From assembly GCA_946480705.1 (NCBI GenBank), contig CAMLLF010000028.1, positions 1 to 13,074 on the forward strand: 13,074 nucleotides of DNA, written 5' to 3'. Shown one piece after another: positions 7,787-13,074 of the stretch. The notes under the pieces were generated by a model. The model was not told where the DNA came from. It ran no database searches and worked only from the letters and a program-made list of their open reading frames with translations. A program made the translations under genes and the position numbers. Source of the DNA: an uncultured Lysobacteraceae bacterium. Its GTDB lineage: Bacteria; Pseudomonadota; Gammaproteobacteria; Xanthomonadales; Rhodanobacteraceae. Within the stretch, counting starts at the first letter, position 1. Each line of letters opens with the position of its first letter.

Positions 7787-7809
7787 AAGCCCGGCTTCGC
7801 GCCGGGCTT
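7787..7809 (+). other. Perfect 9-bp hairpin between rplF and rplR
   Basis: AAGCCCGGC (7787-7795) and GCCGGGCTT (7801-7809) pair perfectly around a TTCGC loop. There is no U tract after the stem, so full termination is unlikely and would cut the operon. It may be an RNase processing site, a partial terminator or a stabiliser that changes relative mRNA levels. It is the strongest hairpin seen inside the spc part of the operon. Confidence 0.6.
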
Positions 7810-7839
7810 CGCCATACCCTTCAGCTTCGGAGAATGATG

Positions 7840-8193
7840 ATGGACAAGAATATTTCCCGCCTTCGTCGTGCAAAGTCGACGCGCGCACGCATCCGCACTC
7901 TGGCGATCGCCCGGCTGACCGTGCACCGCACGGGTCAGCACATCTACGCTCAGGTCATCGCGCCGTCGGGCGACAAGGTCATTGCAGCCGCATCGACGCT
8001 GCAGGACTCGGTCATCGAGGGTCTCAAAGGCACGAAGAACAAGACAGCCGCTGCTGCGGTCGGCAAGGCAATTGCCGAACGCGCGAAAGCTGCAGGAATC
8101 GAAGCCGTCGCGTTCGATCGCTCGGGTTTCAAGTACCACGGCCGCATCCAGGCGCTGGCCGATGCGGCGCGCGAAGCCGGCCTGAAGTTCTAA
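7840..8193 (+). CDS. rplR: 50S ribosomal protein L18 (uL18)
   Basis: The 117-residue product [19 protein letters not shown] has the expected length and the conserved [37 protein letters not shown] (split over two blocks) and [19 protein letters not shown] ending. L18 carries 5S rRNA into the 50S subunit. Three ATG codons in a row (7834, 7837, 7840) make the start ambiguous by two residues. I chose 7840 because GGAG (7829-7832) is then 7 nt upstream and the product starts MDK like E. coli L18. A longer in-frame start at GTG 7783 would translate through the hairpin and is rejected. Confidence 0.95.
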   Translation: MDKNISRLRRAKSTRARIRTLAIARLTVHRTGQHIYAQVIAPSGDKVIAAASTLQDSVIEGLKGTKNKTAAAAVGKAIAERAKAAGIEAVAFDRSGFKYHGRIQALADAAREAGLKF

Positions 8194-8337
8194 GCAATAC
8201 CACTGGTGAGGCACTTGGGATCGGACGTGTCGTCCACAGTTCGATCTCCGCTCGCCGGCTAGCAGAAACAACACAACTCCAAGCGGCCAAGGCCGTAAGC
8301 AACGTGTCCCGCTCCGTCGGGACCACCAAGGTGCACT
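8194..8337 (+). other. 144-bp gene-free region between rplR and rpsE with small hairpins
   Basis: This gap is far larger than its neighbours (2-41 bp). It holds GGACG/CGTCC (8223-8227 with 8231-8235), GTCCCG/CGGGAC (8306-8311 with 8318-8323), and a CGGCC/GGCCG dyad near 8284-8295. I see no sigma70 promoter, no RNA gene and no convincing short peptide. An in-frame TAA at 8296-8298 shows that it is not an N-terminal extension of S5. The sequence AAGGTG (8328-8333) before ATG 8338 serves as Shine-Dalgarno. It may be a structured leader controlling rpsE translation, or simply degraded spacer. Confidence 0.5.
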
Positions 8338-8850
8338 ATGTCTTCCAATGAACGTGAAAACAGCGACGGCATGCTGGAGAAGCTGATCGCCGTCAACCGC
8401 GTGGCCAAGACGGTCAAGGGCGGTCGGCAGATGAGCTTCACCGCATTGACGGTCGTTGGTGACGGCGACGGCAAGGTCGGTTTCGGCTACGGCAAGGCGC
8501 GCGAAGTGCCGGTCGCGATCCAGAAAGCGATGGAGCGTGCCCGCCGCAACATGACGAGCGTCAAGCTCAACGACGGCACCCTGTGGCATGCCGTCAAGGC
8601 GAACCACGGCGCGGCCAAGGTCTTCATGCAGCCGGCGTCGGCCGGTACCGGCGTGATCGCCGGCGGTGCGATGCGCGCCGTTCTCGAAGTGGTCGGCGTG
8701 AAGAACGTTCTCGCGAAGGCCGTGGGTTCGCGCAATCCGATCAATCTGGTGCGTGCGACGATCAAGGGCCTGGTCGCAATGGCCTCCCCGGATCGCATCG
8801 CCGCCAAGCGTGGCAAGAGCGTTGCTGAGGTGACTGGTCATGGCGAATAA
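8338..8850 (+). CDS. rpsE: 30S ribosomal protein S5 (uS5)
   Basis: The 170-residue product has the double-stranded-RNA-like N-terminal domain ([39 protein letters not shown]) and the C-terminal [20 protein letters not shown] and [15 protein letters not shown] blocks. S5 influences decoding accuracy with S4 and lines the mRNA entry channel. The acidic N-terminus before [11 protein letters not shown] is shorter than the one I recall for Xanthomonas S5. No upstream in-frame start is available. Its last 11 bp overlap rpmD. Confidence 0.97.
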   Translation: MSSNERENSDGMLEKLIAVNRVAKTVKGGRQMSFTALTVVGDGDGKVGFGYGKAREVPVAIQKAMERARRNMTSVKLNDGTLWHAVKANHGAAKVFMQPASAGTGVIAGGAMRAVLEVVGVKNVLAKAVGSRNPINLVRATIKGLVAMASPDRIAAKRGKSVAEVTGHGE

Positions 8851-9037
8851 CACTGAAAAGACCGTGCGTGTGCGCTTGGTCAAGGGCCTGCGCGGCGTGC
8901 AGGCGCGTCACCGCCTGAGCGTGAAGGCTCTCGGCCTGAACAAGCTCAACGACGTGCGCGAACTGAAAGACAGCCCGCAGGTGCGTGGTCTCATCAACAC
9001 GGTCTACTACCTGGTAGCCGTGGAAAACCAGGCCTGA
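8840..9037 (+). CDS. rpmD: 50S ribosomal protein L30 (uL30)
   Basis: The 65-residue product contains [40 protein letters not shown] and [11 protein letters not shown], as in bacterial L30. Its ATG lies 11 bp inside rpsE, in a different frame, with GAGGTG (8827-8832) about 7 nt upstream. The overlap implies translational coupling. L30 is a peripheral 50S protein that is absent from some bacteria and present here in its usual place. Confidence 0.95.
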   Translation: MANNTEKTVRVRLVKGLRGVQARHRLSVKALGLNKLNDVRELKDSPQVRGLINTVYYLVAVENQA

Positions 9038-9062
9038 GCCCTCAAGGAATTCGGAGTACATC

Positions 9063-9497
9063 ATGCGTCTCAATACGCTCAAGCCCGCCGACGGCGCCCG
9101 TAAGGATCGCGTCCGCGTTGGTCGCGGTATCGGTTCCGGCCTCGGCAAGACCGCGGGTCGCGGTCACAAAGGTCAGTACGCGCGCACCGGCAAAGGCAAG
9201 GTCAAGGCCGGTTTCGAAGGCGGCCAGATGCCGCTGCAGCGCCGTCTGCCGAAGGTCGGTTTCCGTTCGAAGACCGCTCACGAGGTCAGCGAAGTCCTGC
9301 TGTACAAGCTCGACTCGCTCAACGTCGACGTCATCGATTTCGAGGTGTTGCGCGCTGCCGGTCTCGTCGAGTCCCGCGCCAAGCACGCCAAGATCGTGAA
9401 GAAGGGCGACATCAAGCGCGCGGTCAAGCTGAAGGGCGTGGCGGTCACCGCCGGCGCCAAGGCCGCGATCGAGGCAGCCGGCGGTAGCGCGGAGTAA
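9063..9497 (+). CDS. rplO: 50S ribosomal protein L15 (uL15)
   Basis: The 144-residue product starts [20 protein letters not shown] and contains the glycine- and basic-rich extension [19 protein letters not shown] plus [19 protein letters not shown]15 penetrates 23S rRNA as a late-assembly 50S protein. GGAG at 9053-9056 lies 6 nt before the ATG. The 3' end carries the Shine-Dalgarno for secY. Confidence 0.97.
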   Translation: MRLNTLKPADGARKDRVRVGRGIGSGLGKTAGRGHKGQYARTGKGKVKAGFEGGQMPLQRRLPKVGFRSKTAHEVSEVLLYKLDSLNVDVIDFEVLRAAGLVESRAKHAKIVKKGDIKRAVKLKGVAVTAGAKAAIEAAGGSAE

Positions 9498-9501
9498 TTC
9501 C

Positions 9502-10812
9502 ATGGCAGCAAACCAGGCCAATGCGCTCGCTTCGCTCGGTAAATTTGCCGAGATCAAGCAGCGCATCCTGTTTGTGATCGGTGCGTTGATCGTCTACCGC
9601 CTCGGCACCTTCATTCCGGTGCCGGGCGTGAATCCGGAAGCCATGACCCGCCTGATCGAACAGCAGGGCGGCATCCTGGACATGTTCAACATGTTCTCCG
9701 GTGGTGCGCTCGAGCGCATGTCGATCTTTGCGCTGAACGTCGTCCCGTACATTTCGGCGTCGATCATCGTGCAGTTGTTCACGACCGTGGTTCCCAGCCT
9801 CGCGCAGCTGCGCAAGGAAGGAGAATCCGGTCGCCGCACGATCACCAAGTACACGCGCTTCGGCGCCGTGGGCTTGGCGGCGTTCCAGGCTTTCGGTGTT
9901 TCCGTGGCGCTGTCCGGCCAGGCGGGTGTGGTTTACAACCCGGGACCGGGCTTCATCTTCGCAGCGGTCGTCGGGCTGACGGCGGGCACCATGTTCCTGA
10001 TGTGGCTCGGCGAGCAGATCACCGAGCGCGGCATCGGCAACGGCATCTCGCTGCTGATCTTCGCCGGTATCGTCGCCGGCCTGCCCGGTGCCGTGGTTCA
10101 CACGCTGAACATGGCGCGCGAAGGCCAGCTGAATCCGCTGATGGTCGTGACGGTTCTCGCGATCGTGCTGCTCGTGACGGCTTTTGTCGTGTTCGTCGAA
10201 CGTGGTCAACGCCGTATCACCGTCAATTACGCGCGGCGTATGGGCGGTGCCAAGGCGTACATGAACCAGAGTTCGCACTTGCCGCTGAAGCTCAACATGT
10301 CGGGCGTCATCCCGGCGATCTTCGCGTCCTCGTTGATCATGTTCCCGGCAACGGCCGCGACGTGGTTCAGCAAGTCGGGTGAGGTTCGTTGGCTGCAGAT
10401 TCTGACGACTGGTCTGACGCCGGGGCAGCCGGTCTACATGATCGTCTTTGCCGCACTGATCGTGGTTTTCGCGTTCTTCTACACGGCGCTCGTGTTCAAT
10501 TCGCAGGAAACCGCGGACAACCTGAAGAAGCAGGGCGCGTTGATCCCGGGTATTCGTCCAGGCAAGGCGACGGCCGATTACATCGACCGCGTGCTCACTC
10601 ATCTGACGGCTGCCGGCGCGATCTATCTGGTCGCGGTCTGCCTGATCCCGGACATCCTGCGTAACGCGTGGAACGTTCCGTTCTATTTCGGCGGTACGTC
10701 GCTTCTGATCGTGGTCGTCGTGGTGATGGATTTCACCGCGCAAGTCCAGGCCCATCTGGTGTCGCACCAGTACGGCAGTCTGTTGAAGAAATCGAATCTG
10801 CGCGGCCGCTGA
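9502..10812 (+). CDS. secY: Protein translocase subunit SecY
   Basis: The 436-residue membrane protein has the expected ten hydrophobic segments, the first at about residues 22-38 ([20 protein letters not shown]). The plug-region sequence [20 protein letters not shown] is intact, as are [12 protein letters not shown] and [20 protein letters not shown]. The conserved C5-loop arginine is present as R352 in [19 protein letters not shown]. SecY forms the channel of the SecYEG translocon with the SecA motor and the ribosome as partners. GGAG (9491-9494) inside the rplO end sets ATG 9502, 4 bp after the rplO stop. Its stop codon lies in the loop of a strong hairpin, and no rpmJ follows. Confidence 0.97.
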   Translation: MAANQANALASLGKFAEIKQRILFVIGALIVYRLGTFIPVPGVNPEAMTRLIEQQGGILDMFNMFSGGALERMSIFALNVVPYISASIIVQLFTTVVPSLAQLRKEGESGRRTITKYTRFGAVGLAAFQAFGVSVALSGQAGVVYNPGPGFIFAAVVGLTAGTMFLMWLGEQITERGIGNGISLLIFAGIVAGLPGAVVHTLNMAREGQLNPLMVVTVLAIVLLVTAFVVFVERGQRRITVNYARRMGGAKAYMNQSSHLPLKLNMSGVIPAIFASSLIMFPATAATWFSKSGEVRWLQILTTGLTPGQPVYMIVFAALIVVFAFFYTALVFNSQETADNLKKQGALIPGIRPGKATADYIDRVLTHLTAAGAIYLVAVCLIPDILRNAWNVPFYFGGTSLLIVVVVVMDFTAQVQAHLVSHQYGSLLKKSNLRGR

Positions 10813-10821
10813 GCCGCGCAG
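10798..10821 (+). terminator. Perfect 9-bp hairpin spanning the secY stop codon
   Basis: CTGCGCGGC (10798-10806) and GCCGCGCAG (10813-10821) pair perfectly. The loop CGCTGA contains the secY stop. Only TT follows before a run of C, so the U tract is poor. With the second stem just downstream it is the likely 3' end of the S10-spc transcript, perhaps Rho-assisted. Confidence 0.5.
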
Positions 10822-10823
10822 TT

Positions 10824-10842
10824 CCCCCGCAGATGACGGGGG
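10824..10842 (+). other. Second hairpin downstream of secY
   Basis: CCCCCG (10824-10829) and CGGGGG (10837-10842) form a 6-bp all-GC stem around CAGATGA. It starts two bases after the first stem. A third small stem, CGGAG/CTCCG at 10857-10870 with loop CTTG, follows. The tandem arrangement fits a transcript boundary before the alpha promoter. Confidence 0.45.
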
Positions 10843-10873
10843 GCTAGGGGTTACCTCGGAGCTTGCTCCGTGA

Positions 10874-10892
10874 CGGGATTTGTCAATTCCCG
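10874..10892 (+). promoter_or_regulatory. Near-perfect 19-bp dyad centred on the alpha promoter -35
   Basis: CGGGATTTGTCAATTCCCG is an inverted repeat with 8 of 9 base pairs symmetric about T10883. Only the 10879/10887 pair breaks symmetry. It fully covers the -35 hexamer TTGTCA (10880-10885). The one-base centre makes a simple RNA hairpin awkward and suits a dimeric DNA-binding protein better. No regulator is identified. Confidence 0.45.
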
Positions 10893-10908
10893 CGAACCAA
10901 GGTACAAT
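10880..10908 (+). promoter_or_regulatory. Predicted sigma70 promoter of the alpha operon
   Basis: TTGTCA (10880-10885) is separated by exactly 17 bp from TACAAT (10903-10908), a near-consensus pair. Transcription would start near 10914-10916, giving a leader of about 35 nt before rpsM. It separates rpsM-rpsK-rpsD-rpoA from the spc genes. The short leader leaves little room for the long E. coli-type S4-binding pseudoknot upstream of rpsM. Confidence 0.8.
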
Positions 10909-10949
10909 TTTCAGTTCACTGCGCTTTAAGCCCGTTCGGAGAGATTTAC

Positions 10950-11306
10950 ATGGCGCGCATTGCAGGTGTCAACCTGCCGGTCCACAAGCATGTGTGGGTC
11001 GGTTTGCAGAGTATTTACGGCATCGGCCGCTCGCGGTCGAAGAAGGTCTGCGAAGCTGTCGGCGTCAAGGCGTCGAGCAAGATCAAGGACTTGACCGAGG
11101 CGGAAGTCGAAAAGCTGCGCCATGAGATCGCCAAGTACACGGTCGAAGGCGATCTTCGCCGCGAAGTGGGCATGAGCATCAAGCGTCTGATCGATCTGGG
11201 CTGCTACCGCGGTCTGCGTCATCGTCGCGGTCTGCCGGTGCGCGGTCAGCGTACCCGCACCAACGCCCGTACCCGCAAGGGTCCGCGTCGCGCGATCAAG
11301 AAGTAA
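10950..11306 (+). CDS. rpsM: 30S ribosomal protein S13 (uS13)
   Basis: The 118-residue product starts [20 protein letters not shown] and contains the helix-hairpin [38 protein letters not shown] and the basic tail [21 protein letters not shown]13 sits at the top of the head and bridges to L5. I chose ATG 10950, preceded by CGGAGAGA (10937-10944), over an in-frame GTG at 10863 that lies upstream of the predicted promoter. It is the first gene of the alpha operon. Confidence 0.97.
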   Translation: MARIAGVNLPVHKHVWVGLQSIYGIGRSRSKKVCEAVGVKASSKIKDLTEAEVEKLRHEIAKYTVEGDLRREVGMSIKRLIDLGCYRGLRHRRGLPVRGQRTRTNARTRKGPRRAIKK

Positions 11307-11324
11307 TGGATTCGGATAGAACTC

Positions 11325-11717
11325 ATGAATAAGCCGGCAGCTGCCAAGACCAAGAAGAAAGTCAAGCGCGTCGTGACGGATGGTATCGTCCACGTGCAGG
11401 CCTCCTTCAACAATACCGTTATCACCATCACCGATCGTCAGGGCAATGCGTTGTCCTGGGCGACCTCCGGTGGCGCCGGCTTCCGCGGCTCGCGCAAGTC
11501 GACGCCGTTCGCTGCGCAGGTCGCTGCCGAAAAGGCTGGCCGCGCCGCGCTCGACTACGGCCTGAAGACGCTGGAAGTTCGCATCAAGGGCCCCGGCCCG
11601 GGTCGCGAATCCGCGGTGCGTTCGCTGAATGCGCTCGGCTACAAGGTCACCAACATCATTGACGTCACGCCGATTCCGCATAACGGCTGCCGTCCGCCCA
11701 AGCGCCGCCGCGTGTAA
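11325..11717 (+). CDS. rpsK: 30S ribosomal protein S11 (uS11)
   Basis: The 130-residue product contains [60 protein letters not shown] and the ending [13 protein letters not shown], all diagnostic. S11 lies on the platform near the mRNA exit. The Shine-Dalgarno is weak (CGGATAG, about 11313-11319), so coupling to rpsM, 18 bp upstream, is likely. The N-terminus [15 protein letters not shown] is lysine- and alanine-rich as usual. Confidence 0.97.
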   Translation: MNKPAAAKTKKKVKRVVTDGIVHVQASFNNTVITITDRQGNALSWATSGGAGFRGSRKSTPFAAQVAAEKAGRAALDYGLKTLEVRIKGPGPGRESAVRSLNALGYKVTNIIDVTPIPHNGCRPPKRRRV

Positions 11718-11730
11718 GGAGCACCGACAA

Positions 11731-12400
11731 ATGGCACGTTATATCGGTCCCACCTGCAAGCTCGCGCGCCGCGAAGGCGCCGACCTGTCCCTCAAGAGCC
11801 CGGCGCGCGCGCCGCGAAGGCGCCGACCTCAGCCTCAAGAGCCCTGCTCGCGCAGTCGACTCGAAGTGCAAGCTCGAGCAGAAGCCGGGTCAGCACGGTG
11901 CAGCCCGCAAGGGCAAGCTGTCCGACTACGCCGTACAGCTGCGCGAAAAGCAGAAGGTCAAGCGTATCTACGGTCTGCTGGAACGTCAGTTCCGCAGCTA
12001 CTACGCCAAGGCGTCGCGCAAGAAAGGCAATACCGGCGAATCGCTGCTGCAGATGCTCGAACAGCGCCTCGACAACGTCGTCTATCGCATGGGTTTTGCG
12101 GTGACGCGTACTCAGGCTCGTCAGCTCGTCGCGCACAAGGCGATCGAAGTCAACGGCAAGAAGGTCAATCTGGCCTCGTTCCAGGTCAAGGCCGGCGACC
12201 AGATCAGCGTCACTGAGAATTCGCGCGGCCAGCTGCGCATCCAGGAAGCGCTGACGCTGTCGCAGGAAATGGATCTGGCGCCGAACTGGGTCGAAGTCGA
12301 CGCGAAGAAGTTCAGCGGCATGTTCAAGTCGGTGCCGGAGCGCTCGGACCTGCCGTCCGACATCAACGAAGCGCTGATCGTCGAACTTTATTCGAAGTAA
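11731..12400 (+). pseudogene. rpsD: 30S ribosomal protein S4 (uS4), frameshifted by a 43-bp duplication
   Basis: Translation from ATG 11731 (AAGGAG at 11716-11721) gives [20 protein letters not shown] and then LKSPARA, normal for S4. At about 11812 it then enters a second copy of the same region in the +1 frame and reads nonsense to a stop at 12214-12216. The true S4 frame resumes with [20 protein letters not shown] and continues through [27 protein letters not shown], the S4 RNA-binding domain ([17 protein letters not shown]) to [13 protein letters not shown] at 12400. Removing 43 bp restores a 208-residue protein, the normal length. In the correct frame the first start codon after the lesion is ATG 12053, which would lose the N-terminal domain. 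S4 is a primary 16S rRNA binder and, in E. coli, the alpha-operon repressor. The gene as written should be non-functional, so an assembly error is more likely than a live mutation. Confidence 0.93.
11763..11848 (+). repeat. 43-bp imperfect tandem duplication inside rpsD
   Basis: Copy 1 is 11763-11805 and copy 2 is 11806-11848. The first 24 bases are identical and five mismatches fall in the last 19. Read in the S4 frame, both copies encode [15 protein letters not shown]. The changed codons (CTG/CTC, TCC/AGC, CCG/CCT, GCG/GCT, and just beyond GCG/GCA) are all synonymous. The join lies in a GCGCGCGC stretch. The period of 43 is not a multiple of three and causes the frameshift. Confidence 0.95.
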
Positions 12401-12418
12401 TTCTGGAGAGTCGGGTAC

Positions 12419-13074
12419 ATGGCCCATTCGTCTACCACCGTTCTGCGCGCCCGCGGCATTGGCGTGGAGCGCGTCGGCGCCAACCGCGCCAAGGTGATCG
12501 TCGAACCGCTTGAGCGCGGTTTCGGTCACACGCTCGGCAATGCGCTGCGCCGCGTGCTGCTGTCGTCCATTCCGGGCGCGGCCATCACGGAAGTCGAGAT
12601 CGATGGCGTGCTGCACGAGTACACGACGCTGGAAGGTCTGCAGGAGGACGTCATCGAAGTCCTGCTGAACCTCAAGGACGTCGCGATTCGCATGCACGGT
12701 CAGGATGAGGCGACGCTGAGTTTGTCCCGCAAGGGCAAGGGCGTCGTCACGGCCGGCGACATCAAGGTCGATCACAACGTCGAGATCGTGAATCCCGATC
12801 ACGTGATCTGCCATCTGACGAAAGACATCGCGCTCAACATGCGGCTCAAGATCGTTCGCGGCGTCGGCTATCAGCCCGCCACGGCGCGTCGTCTGCCGGA
12901 AGAAGAGACGCGTCCGATCGGCCGTCTGCAGCTGGATGCCTCGTTCTGTCCGGTCCGTCGAGTCGCTTACGAAGTCGATGCCGCCCGCGTCGAGCAGCGC
13001 ACCGACCTCGACAAGCTCGTGCTCGATGTCGAAACCAACGGCACGATCGATGCCGAAGACGCGGTCCGCAAGGC
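12419..13074 (+). CDS. rpoA: RNA polymerase alpha subunit (N-terminal part)
   Basis: The frame from ATG 12419 is open to the window end, 218 codons, starting [20 protein letters not shown]. The N-terminal dimerisation domain is recognisable by [20 protein letters not shown] (about residues 29-48), [35 protein letters not shown], and [21 protein letters not shown]45 matches the alpha residue known to contact the beta subunit in E. coli. The linker and C-terminal promoter-contacting domain lie beyond the window. GGAG (12405-12408) is well spaced, and the gene follows rpsD by 18 bp in the alpha operon. Confidence 0.97.
   Translation, partial: MAHSSTTVLRARGIGVERVGANRAKVIVEPLERGFGHTLGNALRRVLLSSIPGAAITEVEIDGVLHEYTTLEGLQEDVIEVLLNLKDVAIRMHGQDEATLSLSRKGKGVVTAGDIKVDHNVEIVNPDHVICHLTKDIALNMRLKIVRGVGYQPATARRLPEEETRPIGRLQLDASFCPVRRVAYEVDAARVEQRTDLDKLVLDVETNGTIDAEDAVRK

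Noticed and set aside
8206..8337. Sigma70 promoter or leader peptide before rpsE
   Set aside because: TTGGGA at 8215 has no acceptable -10 at normal spacing, and the candidate GTG start has no Shine-Dalgarno sequence.
7777..8883. Reverse-strand open frame of 368 codons opposite rplR and rpsE
   Set aside because: It covers two certain genes and has no recognisable domain. It also spans the 144-bp spacer, but nothing specific supports it there.
9445..10767. Reverse-strand open frame of 440 codons opposite secY
   Set aside because: Its His/Arg/Asp-rich composition is typical of a shadow of a membrane-protein gene, and it lies over an intact SecY.
10813..10949. rpmJ (L36) between secY and rpsM
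   Set aside because: No frame gives the short basic Cys/His protein (MKV or MKVRAS-like start). The region is occupied by hairpins and a promoter.
11629..12216. A 195-codon frame starting inside rpsK
   Set aside because: It is the out-of-frame rpsK sequence joined to the rpsD start and its frameshifted tail. Only the portion from 11731 to about 11811 is real S4 coding.
1..13074. CRISPR arrays, insertion sequences, tRNA genes, prophage or defence genes
   Set aside because: No repeats of suitable spacing, transposase-like frames or tRNA-like folds were seen. All coding content is the ribosomal/secY/rpoA cluster plus the tuf end.

Overview
The window is the str/S10/spc/alpha ribosomal-protein supercluster of a GC-rich gammaproteobacterium. 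Every gene is on the + strand. From memory of family sequences, L4 ([11 protein letters not shown] segment), the RpoA N-terminal domain, L18 and L3 look most like Lysobacterales (Xanthomonadales: Xanthomonas/Lysobacter/Rhodanobacter relatives). That placement is inference, not a search result. The cluster is ordinary core-genome content and I see no new defence, mobile or metabolic system. The points worth attention are two lesions in essential genes and several regulatory structures between genes.

Layout. 1-86 is the 3' end of tuf (EF-Tu). 87-327 is a 241-bp intergenic region with hairpins, a strong sigma70-type promoter (198-226) and, immediately after the predicted transcription start, a terminator-like hairpin with a T6 run (236-269). 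328-7780 holds rpsJ, rplC, rplD, rplW, rplB, rpsS, rplV, rpsC, rplP, rpmC, rpsQ, rplN, rplX, rplE, rpsN, rpsH and rplF, tightly packed and often with the Shine-Dalgarno inside the previous stop. There is no room for a separate spc promoter before rplN. A 9-bp hairpin follows rplF, then come rplR, an unusual 144-bp gene-free stretch, rpsE, rpmD (overlapping rpsE by 11 bp), rplO and secY. No rpmJ (L36) follows secY. Instead 10798-10949 holds stacked hairpins and a near-consensus promoter (10880-10908) for the alpha operon: rpsM, rpsK, rpsD, rpoA (cut off by the window end).

Anomalies. rplC reads as an intact frame but lacks about 29 residues near the N-terminus that I expect in every bacterial L3. 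rpsD is frameshifted by a 43-bp imperfect tandem duplication whose two copies encode the same peptide with only synonymous differences. That pattern suggests two related haplotypes joined during assembly more than a living mutation. Removing 43 bp restores a normal 208-residue S4.

Together the genes encode small-subunit proteins S3, S4, S5, S8, S10, S11, S13, S14, S17 and S19; large-subunit proteins L2-L6, L14-L16, L18, L22-L24, L29 and L30; the SecY translocon core; and the RNA polymerase alpha subunit. This couples ribosome, secretion and transcription capacity.
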